Source: Hyalella azteca
Lineage: Eukaryota; Arthropoda; Malacostraca; Amphipoda; Hyalellidae
DNA length: 64,000 nt
Direction: 5' to 3'
Assembly (NCBI RefSeq): GCF_000764305.2
Contig: NW_025947620.1
Coordinates: 82,303-146,302 of the forward strand
Shown here: piece after piece, positions 12,301-24,300 of the stretch
Position numbering within the stretch: position 1 is the stretch's first letter
Layout of the letters: the number at the start of each line of letters is the position of its first letter
Program-made: the position numbers and the translations under genes
Notes under the pieces: generated by a model
The model's database searches: none
Seen by the model: the letters and a program-made list of their open reading frames with translations, nothing else
What the model was told of the DNA's origin: nothing

Positions 12301-15300
12301 CATTGTGCCATTCTCCTAACGGCAACCCTGTTCCTTTGCTCACCATCACCAGCAAAGATGATGTCGTCTCTTCTGATCCGCGGCTAGTCCGTCCTCAACA
12401 TGGAAGAAATTTTCACAAGATGTCCAACACTAGCACTGGTCATATTTTTGCTCCAAATGTTGCGAACAGTCGCTCTGTTGATACCAGTAAAGATTACAAA
12501 CCAACTATAGAGAATAATGCCCTCTCTGTAGATAGTGACGCCGAACCATTCCATATTCCGCGACCTGTTGACTTCGGACAAAGCTTGAAGTGCCATTTGA
12601 ATCCTCATAGTGAAATAGATCGGCAGAATAAAGTGAACGTTGATTCCCGTAGCTGTGATAGTAGCCTCAAACGTAGTTGTAGTAAAAATAATATTTGTAG
12701 TGTAAGTAGTTTTAGTGCAGATAGTATCCGTGATAGTCTTAATGACAATTTGAAGTGCTGCAATACAAACCCGCCTGAAAATGGCATTTTCTGTGATACT
12801 GATGTTGTGAAAGATTATCTCTCTGATGAAGTGTCCTCTCCCGTTAATGTCGCCAGCATTAGCTCAAGTGTGGAAAAAGATTTGTGCAAAAATAATAATA
12901 GCGAGCCGGGAAAATTGTCAGTGGTTTTGAAAGATACTGCCAATGGTGTTCATATTAACGAGAAAAAAAGAGCTGACAGCGCTACAGACGCTAAAAATTC
13001 TGGATCGAGCAGTCCTGACACTTCTCCTTCATCCTGTTACTCGACTCCTACAATTGAGATTTTGTACAGCGACCTTTTTAGTGAAGACGGCAGCAGCAAG
13101 TTTAGTTTCTCGGAGGCAACGCCAGCTAAGGAGGCAGCAAAAGTCAAAACTTCTAAAGAAACCTCATCCAAAGCCGTAGAGTCTGTTGAGAAGACAATTA
13201 AGTCGAAGAATTCTGCTGGGAAGAAACCTACGACGGGAATTGTTAATATCAGAGATGAGAATGCAAAAGAAGAAACCGCTGGGCTGTCGCCTGAAATTAA
13301 TGCCGATGCGTCGAGTTCAGAAATCGCGATGCGAGCAGCTGTTGCAAGCAACGAGAGTTCCATCTTCTACAATAAAGCTTCGATTGTCACTGGTGAAACT
13401 TGTTCTGGATTGAAGTTTCCTGAAGGCAGCGAGGCTTCCAGCAGTGAGAAAATTACGAAAACCACAGAAATATCTTCAAATGAAACTGTGAGCTTGGAGC
13501 CTGTGGCTGCCCCCGTCGACCCGACGTTAGGTAAGCATGACACAACCAAGACTCAGTGGGATGGCCACGACTCGCCTGACTTCAGGAGCCCCAGCGCCGT
13601 CGAGGACATGTGGTCCAAACTCACCGAGTCTGCGCAGGCTGCCACCGCGTCTGATGCTCCTAGAGACGCACGCGAGACGATGAGAGATCATCACTTGTCT
13701 TGCGATACCAGCGAGTGTGATGCAAGCGTTGTTGATGGCTGTCGTCTCGCACGTACGCCCAAGGTGAGAGTTGAAACGTTGCAAAAATGATTAAGTTTCG
13801 AACATCTGAATGTTAGTTAGAATTTGCGACGTTTCGTTTTTGTTCATGGAATTGAACAGATTCTGGTAATGGGTCGTTCTTCTGGTTTATATTTTGTCTT
13901 TCTTATTCAAGTACGGTAGGTATGTTTTTATACGCATCATATATGTTTCGCTGAGGAAGTATTTCATTCCATGTGATCTCCGAAAATATTTTTTATATTT
14001 TAATCCAATTGCTTACACGATATTGACGGATGGATAGTCCCTTGTCCACTATAAGCCTTACTCCTCCTCATCTTCCTATTCACCTCTCCCCATTCCCTCT
14101 CACCTCTTTCCATTCCTATTTACCTCCTTCCTTCTGTGTCATCATACCTCATAGCATGAGGCCTGTTGTTGATAATTACCTCCTCCACAAGACTGATCTC
14201 CCGCTCATCCCTGCCCCCCCAGCCGGTGGTGTTCCTGAGCAGTCGCGTGCACCCCGGGGAGAGCAACGCGTCCTGGCTGATGGAGGGCTCCCTACGGTGG
14301 CTGGTGTCGGGGCACGCCGCCGCCGCTGCCCTGCGACGACGCTGCGTCATCAAGGTCGTGCCCATGCTTAATGTCGAGGGCGTCATTCACGGCAAGTGAG
14401 TCACATTCATGATTAACTCTTTTATATACTGACTTTATTTCTTGGTCAGTGAGTCTCTTGTAAAAATTTTTTTTTAAGGCTGATATTGCGGCTTGGTGAC
14501 TGAGAATTATTGATAAGTGCTCATTTTCAAGCGGCTACGTTTGCTGGTCTGTGGATACCAATGATATTGCTGTGGGCTCACTCTGAAAGCCAACTAGGCC
14601 CAAGCATCGGCGTTAAATACGGTTCGTGATCGTAATTCCAACCCACTCCTTATTCATGTTCCAAGGGAATTCAAACTCCACTTGTATTCGCTATTTAATG
14701 TTTCAAGTTCAAGCCCTAAACTTCCCTCCGTCACGTCTCCGCATCAAACAATAACTAGCGCAGCGTTCCTAGAGTGCGGACGTGAACAGTGAAGTAGTCT
14801 CTAAACCTAAAATTTCAAAAAATATCTTCAATTAAAACCCTAACAATATGTATTTTTTTAGGCTGCTATTCATTTATGTAAGATTAGTTGTTCTCATTGT
14901 TGTCGTGCTCATGCACACTCTTTCACTGTTGTGTGTATTTGCTTTATTATAAAGCGTTTCAGATAGATACGCATGTTGCTTTTTGATGTTATTTCGTGCA
15001 ATATTCGTGGGAAAACATAGACAAATTTGCAGGGCATAATTTGCGGTGTATAGCAGAGCTGCTGTTGCAGACGCAGTATACAGGAGTTGCAGTTCAGCTT
15101 AGACAATAGACTGATCACACCAAAGAAATAACACTGCAGCACGTTAGGATTGCATCCGAATGAGACAACGTCAAGAATCATCATTGTATTTCAATATAAG
15201 CAAGCATACGTTTCCTGAGCCCAGAGTCAGTTAATTTCCGGGTGAGAGATGATGCTTCCTGAGACTCAGCTCGTGACGGTTCTGATGCTTTCAGATGAGC

Positions 15301-18300
15301 AATAAATTTTAAGTTTTTTTTATGTTATTCTGAAGCTTGATCGGAAAATATTCGCAAATAAGGATATTAATGTCTTAAATTACGAATGGTCTGGCAACAG
15401 AGCCCAGCTGAAAGCTTCCTTCCTCTCAAGTTGGTTCACTCGGTCTCGACTCAAGTTTCTTTTAGGTGTGAACTCTGGGATGGTCAGTCCCTCTGGGCTA
15501 GTTAATTCCTCTGTGATTATCAGTCCGTTGTTGGTGAGGCCGATGGCATGATGGACATTTCCAGCGTTTGTTTCCTGCGGTGCCTGAAGGAGGAGGCTCA
15601 GAAATGGGATCCCAGGATCAGCGATGATGTTACTCTCGTCTGTTCGCTCCAATAGTTTGTCCAAGTCCAATTGGGAGTTTATCTCCTTGATTGAATCATT
15701 AGAGAATACGTGCTCATCTACGTGGTCGCTTTGAAGATGCTGGGTGGGCTTGGTTTCCTCGTCATTTATATTAACTCCGATTATTTGCAATGAGGTTAGA
15801 TTTTTGTCTCGAGTATGGCTGGGATTCAGTATCGAAGTGTTACTTTGGTCAGTCGGTCCTAGCAATTCCTTAAAAGAATTTTCGATTATTTGTGTTTGAC
15901 CGCCAGCTTCGTTTGAATTTGAATCTGGTATATCTTTTCTGACCTGGGGATCAATAGTTGAAAGTTTCAAGAGGGTTTTCCGTATGACGTCAGTCGACAC
16001 TCGGCTCCTTGGAGTCGTTGGAGCGCCGCTGTCGGGGAAGTGTATTACGCGGTTGGCAGGACCGGTTGTGTGGGGGCGGCTAGGGGGGCTTGTGGTTGAA
16101 GATGAAGGTCTGCTGATGTTCCTAACTCCCTGCCTGATGAATTTCCTGTTGGCAGGTCGGCGGTAGTAATGTCAATAATTGGAATTACAGAAATGTTTTT
16201 TTTTCTTATAAATCTGTTACTAACAATAATGTGTAGCGATCATAGATGTGCACGATTTGTTCAAATGGGTTCTTTAGATCGGGAGATCTCGAACTAACAA
16301 TTTATTTTGGATAGAAAATTTAATGCATAGGTTGAAGATCACTGTGCCCAGTGGCTTAGATTGAGCTGTACTCATAACTCTGCGTGAATCGACGGTTCGA
16401 AAAGGACTTTCACAAAGATGATAATTTTGGAACGTCTACATTTACCTGCTTACCGCGTGCGAGAGTTTGCTTCTGTGTCATTGGTGGAGGGCGGGTTACT
16501 CCTGACGTAGTTGAAGAAGTAGCAGCGAGTGATCTGGCAGATGAAGTGATGAGGCTGCGTACAAGACGCTGTCTTCCATTGCTCTGCATCAAGCAGCATG
16601 CATTGCTCGTTGCTGCTCCTGTTATATAAGAAGCAGTGAGCAGCTCAGTCTTGTGTGGGAGAGAAATCATGCAAGTTATATGCTGGTAGTAACTCAATTT
16701 GCCTTACCAAATTTCAAGTGAGAGTAGAATGCGTTTTGAATGACTGGAAGAAATAGGTATTAGTTATTAAAATGGTATCGCGGTAGAAAATCTATTGTAT
16801 TATTAAAGTTTTACATTTCTAATGTTTATTAATGTCATGCTGGCAACTGGCATCCAGTAGGTAAAGCTGGTGTTGTAAGGATATGTTGCACCACAACATT
16901 TACTCACGTCAGTTTGGCAGCTGGCGCCCAGTAGGTAAAGCTGGTGTTGTAGGGTTGCCCGCTGGTCATCCAGAGCCACTGACTTGACCCCAGCTGGTTG
17001 CCACTGGTCCAGAAGCTTTGGCGGCCGTAGCCTATACTCCATAAGTAACAATTCACAAATTGATGCATTGACATCGAAATTTTCGGTAAACAACCTTGCA
17101 GGTTAGATCATTCTAGTTTCTGAATTACGGTATTCTCTTTGAAGTATTAAGAAAATAGAAAATTTCTTATCGTTGATTAATTTATAATGAAAAATCATTA
17201 TTGGATTATTTGTTTTTAATTATTATTTATTTTCAGATATACTCGTTTATCACTGAAGAGTGCTATAGCTCTCAAAAATGTACATACCTACTTGAGGATC
17301 TTTTAAAAATCGGTTCTGAGCTCACGAAAATTGGTTCATAATACATTAACTTTTGAGGTGAAAGGCATTTAGTTGAAAGATTTCTAAATTTTTACAGAAA
17401 ATTTGAAGGTAACGAAAGAAGCGTTTTATTACAAATCAAATACCAATATGAAAGGTATTCAATCAATTTAATTTGAATTCATCCATGCATGGAAAGCTCA
17501 GCTAGGGCCACACTATCGGAAATATTTTGTAACTCCGTCAGCCAGTCACTAACGACGCTTCAATCTAAACCCACCAATTACAGACAAGAAATCGGCTGCT
17601 ACGTGAACCTTGGCTAGTTTTGATAGTACGGCCACAGAATCAAATGCATTGAGATCGCTACGAAGACAAATACAGCTCATTGCGTTATTTTTCATCCGTT
17701 GTAAGTGTTCATAGAAGGTATGCTGGTCGCTGCTCACCGTTGTTATTCAGGAAGGTTCGCAAGACCTGCGCGTCTTCTTGCGAGTCTTCGGTGAGGAGCT
17801 CCATGCCAATAGTCCTGCAGTACTGGTACGCTAGGAACCTGTGGACATGGTCAGCGGTTAGCATCCTGGTATCTATATGGCTGTGACATGAGTATGGGGT
17901 TGGGGGTTGTATATTAACTTGGTCACTTGTTACTACTTGTGTCTCTGTGTGCTGTAAAATGGGCATGACTGCTTTAACAAGAACACGCGTTACTACCAGG
18001 ATATCAGCGTGCTGTAACATGACCATGGGTTATTGGTGATCAACTGGTGTATTTTTCACGGCAGTGAGACATTGAATTGAAATTGCGTTGAATTAACGTT
18101 AATTTAACCGATCAAAGATTAATTCAATGTTGATTCAACCATAGATGTCTGGAGGGGAGGCAGTAATCGTTCAGCGTCTACAACTTTAAAACAGAGCTGC
18201 GCAATCTGTAGGAAGCTTGATTCTGTACTGTTGTGATTCTGCTTCGTGCTGAGAATTTGTATTGCCAGTTGGCAATCTTGTTGTACGCGAATTTTTTTTA

Positions 18301-21300
18301 CGTGTTTGCGACTTTGTTTAGGCGTTGTAGGGGGACTGCGTTACCAAGAGAGGGGTGCGTTGTAGGGGGACTGCGTTACCAAGAGAGGGGTGCGTTGTAG
18401 GGGGACTGCGTTACCAAGAGAGGGGTGCGTTGTAGGGGGACTGCGCTGAGATGTAGTAGCTGCGCCCCTCTATTTCCACGGTGCTGATGCGCTGACCTGT
18501 AGAATGTGAATGTTGGCAGGTTATGATTTCTCAAGTGGGAATTACTGTCTATAATTTGCAGCGTAATTTACAATGAAACGAGCTCACATGCATAAATACT
18601 AATTTTTTGTTCATGGAATTAAAACGAAGATCAGGCTCACTTTGTGCCAAATGAAGTGTCGTCACACCATTTTCTATGACTTCTGTATATCATTAAGACA
18701 TCAAAAGTTTGAATGCATTGGAGTAGAAATTAAATTTGGACTAAATGATTGGATAAGGTGGAAATTTAGTTGAGCCGTTTTCATCTTTGATTTTCAATTC
18801 TGTTGAAGTTATAGAATATTTTCTCACTTAATTGAGTTATGCCCGTCATGGCTAGCAAAGCTTCATACTTGATGACTTTACAGATTATTAGGAATAGATT
18901 TTGACTTTTCCAGCTAAATGCCGTTAAACAGCCATTACGAAACTAACATACAACTCTGGTCCAACACCAAACGAAACGCCGCCTAGCCTTCGCTACACTC
19001 GGCACTGCTTGAACGCGTCTCACCTGCAGTAGGTGGCGACGAGAAGCAGAAAGCTGCCAGAAGTAGCCATCTGCTCACTGATAACACTCTTCCCATCGTC
19101 ATTATTTACAATTTTTACCTATTAATGTACTTCTGTATTTAATTCGTCAAGTTTTCGTTATTTCTATACGTGAAAAACGTTCGCTTCACTTTTCTTCTGC
19201 GTTGTTTACTGCAGAAATAGTTGGGTTAGAACAATAATGGGTGACAGATTATTTGTACTATCACTGTATGGTATGTAAGTTTAGTTTACTTTCAAGCTTG
19301 TAAATTCAATTGTGAGAGCCCGGAAATAAAGTATAATAACCTGAACTCAGCATAAATCTTTATTTACAAAATTTCTGGTTCAGAACGTAAAATGTCAGAT
19401 GCAATCGTTTATTTGGATACATTATGTATGCTGATTATTAGATGTTGATCGCGATATACCACCTATATAATTGTCATAGAAACCCACTTTCAATAAATTT
19501 TATTGGGATAACAATTCTATTGAAACAATAAATACTGTTGATGTTCCAGGAAGCCCTTGAGATGCAGATCATCATATTCCTGTTGGCAAGTTATATTTTC
19601 TGCGCAATTTTTCCCTTCAACTCTCATTGATCTTTCTCATCTCGTGCGATTGTATCGTCCTGTTGTTTTGTATATTTTTTCATATTTTACTCCTCCGTTA
19701 TTTCTTTCGGTATCCCTTCTCATTTTCTCGTGTATATGCCGCTGCAACCAATCAAAATTTGAATGTGCGGCCCGAGTATAAATGGGTGGTTATTGAATAC
19801 TTTCGTTAAAAATTTGTAGGACGCTCTGGTATTTCCGCTCTTTTTTTTTATTGTTGGCTCTAAGTTATTCTGATCTTTCGTCCGACGTTCAAATTCTGGG
19901 AATTGCCCCGAGGAATCCCCCAGACGAGCCGGACGTTGAGTGTGTTGTATACTGCAGGGTGCGTTTTACTAGACTTCAAAAATTACGGGTTAATATTCAT
20001 GTTCGCTTTCCCAATTGCGGGTGAATATTCCTGTTCTCATTCCAAAAATGCGTCGTTTGATTAAATTTCACATTTGTCTAGGTGAACATCATTCAATCTC
20101 GAGATTTTTTTTTGTACCGTTTCCTTTCAAAATTTACTGGAATTCATCGCCGTTGACTGTAATTGGAAAAATTCTACTATCCTTGTGTTGAACGGTGGTT
20201 TTACAGTGAGGTGGCCTGCTCTGGTTTTATATGAACGATACGGCTGTTTATCAATTGAATACTCCTATAAACGCGTGCAAAGTCTTGTTCTGATGTGTGC
20301 AAAGGCTTATACTAAGTGTGCAAATTGATAACGAACTTTCCTCCGGAACTTTGATCCCAGGCAACGTGTTCGGGCCGCTCTAAACTCGTATATGTCGGCG
20401 GGTTTGTTTCCAAAGGCAACCTTCCATTTCGGTTAATTTTCCATTATGCAACTTCAGTGCCTCAAGTTGGCTGTAGTTATCTATTATCGCTGTAATTATG
20501 CATAACAGGCATTTATATAAAGCTTGTTGATTTTGACCACACCTTGCGTTATCGCTCCATCACAAGGCACTATACAATTGCACTCGTAGCTAGTGTCATG
20601 CTACCGACATGGCGATGCTTGTCATTCATCTGTTAGGACAGAGACTGCACTGAACTTCACTGCACTGTAATCCTAATAAATGCACAGCACTTGTCATCAA
20701 TTCACTGCACCGTGCATGTACTGTGGCAAGCACCGCACACCGCGCACTAACCGCGGCTGCTCGCGCCGTCGCCGCTGCTTGGAATGTGCCCAGCTCCGGC
20801 ATGACCTTCGCTGGCCGCTGCTTGTGCCAGGCGCCGTATTAAATAAAAGATTCGCTTATTCGTTCGCCAAACTACAATCTTATTTTTAGTTCGAGAAAGT
20901 ATTTCTTTTTGTCGGAAACGTTTCAGCCCTGCCCAGTGGAAATTGGCCTGCTACATTCGATCGTATTCAAGACTATTAAAATTGTTTTTCTATATGAATA
21001 TATTTTATTTTTCTGTGTCATAAGATAGCGTCATTCTATATAGCGATTTTTTGCGCATGTTCTCATTTATGGAAAAATGGCGCTATTGTGTTCGTCATGT
21101 CCGTCCGTCTGTCTGTCCGTCCGGTTGTCCGTCCGTGACCACGTTTTCGTCGACGAGAAAATGCGCTCTCTGTCACTCACTGCAGTGAGTACTGAGTTAT
21201 ATTTTTTTAGTTGGTTTACACGCGTCTAGGCGACGCTTGCCGCCGCGTAATTTATGATGTGGTTGACCTTAACGCGCATGACCCAAGGTCATCAGGCTGG

Positions 21301-24300
21301 AGGCATCAGCTCGGGGTTTCCTGGACATCTTCTCAGAGATTCTTGACCGCGGGGCTTCATTTTGCTACATTTTTTTTATTAATTGATTTTAATAACCATA
21401 TTGAATTATATGTAATTTAAACTATAAACTAAATGATTACACTTGAAAACTATATTGAATTAGTGCATTATTTGGGTATATTTATCATAATAATAGCTGC
21501 TGTCTCGGCCGTCCAAAAACTTTTTGTTCTTGATCGCCAGCCACGATCTGTTAAGAGTTATTTCATCCATATCCTTTATCACTGTTTATATATATTTCCT
21601 CCATATCCTTTTTTACATCCTGCATGTGGCTACGTCTGTATGTGTCGTGTTGTGTGGCGTTTATGCAAGGAAATCCCAGCCCAGGTGGCTTCTTTGCTGA
21701 TTTGGAACGGCTAATTTTTAATTTCCAAATAATATTGCAAGTTTTAGCTGATATATTTAATATTGCTGACATTATTGTTGGTATTGCCAGCACGCGGTGC
21801 GGGCTGACGGGGGAAGACCTCAACCGGCGCTGGCGCAGCCCCTCAGCCACCCTCCACCCCTCCATTTATCACTCCAAGGTATCGTTAAAATCTTCTGTTT
21901 TCTCTTACAAATACATATTTAGTTTTTTTATCTTATAGTATAATATAGATAGATATAAATAATAATCTAGATTAGTCTGTGACAAATTCAAATTCAGAAT
22001 AATAATTATTAATTAATCATAATTATAATTAAAATTTTTTAAATTATATTTTAGTTACAATTATTATTACTTGAATATTTATATTGACTTCGTAGACTCA
22101 AACCTGCTGCTATCTTCCAAGATATAGGTTAGTTACCGCTCAATTATCTTCAGCTTTGCAATTTTTGTTTTATGTCAGGTCTTGCTTAGAATTTGAAGGT
22201 GGAACACGGATGCTATATATGATTCTGATGATCAAATGCTATCCAAGATGAAACATTTGTTTACTTTAATTACGCAAGTTTTACTCTATCTTGTAAAATT
22301 TCTATAAGTTTTCACCCTGTGACTGCTTGAAGTACGTTTTATTAAGATAAAATGGATATTAAGATAAAATATGCTTTGAAATTATGAATTCTCCAGTGCT
22401 TTTAGGTTCAATTAATGCTTTTGTGTGGTTCAACTAATTTTGTTTTAAAAGTGATTTTATAACTTTTTCTTTCTGCAGGCTTTGCTTGAGTATCTCACGC
22501 ATGTCGTGGGGAATGCTGACAATGCTGGCAACAACGCTCCTGCTGACGATGCTGACAGCAAACCTCCTGCTGACAGAGCATCTCTGCTTCTTGCATCGGC
22601 TGGTGTCAGCGGTGACGACGTCTCTGCCATGCCCGTCTCTGCTTGCAGTTCAGCCACCGGCGTCTCTGACGAAGTGCAACGTCGCGGCCACGACGCTCAT
22701 CTTGCGGCACCTGTGCTGGACTGCAATTCGATGAGTCTTGCTTCTTCGTCTTGTACACCTGCTAATAAATCAAATGATGAGCTTCAGATCCCAAAAGATG
22801 GTGCCCTTAAAGCGTCACTTGATAGGAAGTTCGAAGGCTGCGCAGATGTGACAAAAAATGGCGTCAGGGAGTCGGGAGGGGGAGCTGCCGTGGCGGAAGG
22901 TGACTTTAGGGAGTCGACAGGTAATGCCACTGTGGCAGAAGGTGATGTTAGGGAGTCTGGACGTAATGCCACTGTGGCAAAGAGTGGCACTAGGGAGTCT
23001 GAAGACGGTGCCACCGTGGCTGAGAGTGGCACTAGGGAGTCGAGAGGTAATGCCACCATGGCAGAGAGTGGCACTAGGGCGTGTGCAGGCGTCGCCACCG
23101 TGGCAGAGAGTGGCGTGGTCGTGTACTGCGACTACCACGGCCACTCCCGGCAGAAGAACCTCTTCCTGTACGGCTGCTCGAGGCGTCTGTCGTGGTGGCC
23201 TCAGGACCGATGCCTGCCTGATCACCCGCGGCTCACGGTGCGTACAGAGTAATGTTTCCTGCTGTCTTATACTTACATTTGTTTTATAATTTATACGATG
23301 AGTGGCTTTCAAGAAACCCACACAGAAAATACAGAGCTCACACACAAGCTTTAGGACATACAAACAAAACAGTACACACATACTCGTTCTGAGTAACGTT
23401 ACCTGCTGTTTTATCCTACAAATGTTTATACGATGAGTGGCTTTGAAGAGACGTGTATTTGTTTTTAATTAGTATAGGCTGTAGAAATTGTTCTTTTATA
23501 CAAGTGTGATTGAAGATTATCTAAAGTTAGGTTTTTTTAGGTTTTAAGCTCTGATCATCATCTGCGTCTGCGTTTTGCAGCATCATTAATTGTGTGAAAA
23601 CCTGAGTAAGGAATTTAAATGCAAAGAAAACACCAATCAAATTCACCATATCGATATTGAAAACGTTTCAAAGTCCAGCTCCATCATCAGTTGGACAAAG
23701 TAAAAATGAACAAAATCATATTATAAGTCAAACTTCTAAGACAGACATAAAACCTTGTGAACTTGCGATATAAGCAGACTGATAATATAAGTACCGGTAC
23801 TTATAAAACCTGAGTAAATATGCTGATACTTTTGGAATGCGTATACAATGTGAACATGTACATGCCAAGCCTCCGAGATTAGCACGCCAGAGCTGGAGGT
23901 CCGAAAATGAATGAAATTTAAATTTGCACTTATACCGTATAAAAAAGTATATACTTGCTCTCTCATATACCTGCATATATACGCCAGAGCCGTCGTTGTG
24001 AAACCAATTCCATCTGTCTGTAAGAGAGCTAGCAAAATATATATGCTGCATTATGGCAGTAAATATGTAAAGGAATATGTAAACTACATTGTAACCTGTC
24101 TTTACAATACTTGAGAGGAAACGCCCAGTAATTTCACCATATCTTCACCGAGTTCTTGAAGATATGGTGAATCTACATTGCCCTTTCTTTGTTTATATCT
24201 TCGTTGACTAAGCAAACAAATGATATAATTTTGTGGAATATTAATATGAGTTTGTATTTTGATAGTGAATTTATTGTGTTTTTCGTTGTTTATTAATCCT

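Larger units (their letters stand above)
14396..21790 (+). other. CCP1 intron 15 (7.4 kb), hosts the antisense lectin gene
   Basis: Outside the lectin gene (15380-19070) I see no convincing exons. 19071-21790 is AT-rich with scattered short ORFs. A (CCGT/CTGT)n-like stretch lies at 21097-21137 (GTCCGTCCGTCTGTCTGTCC). A Cys/Arg-rich ORF at 20680-20889 is discussed under findings. Confidence 0.7.

Noticed and set aside
12384..13784. Antisense and +2-frame ORFs within the large CCP1 exon
   Set aside because: Shadows of the 507-codon sense exon. None has splice sites or recognisable motifs.
16410..17093. Two minus-strand ORFs of 95 and 96 codons as separate genes
   Set aside because: They are wrong-frame readings over lectin exons. 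The alternative frame gives clear C-type lectin motifs with matching splice sites.
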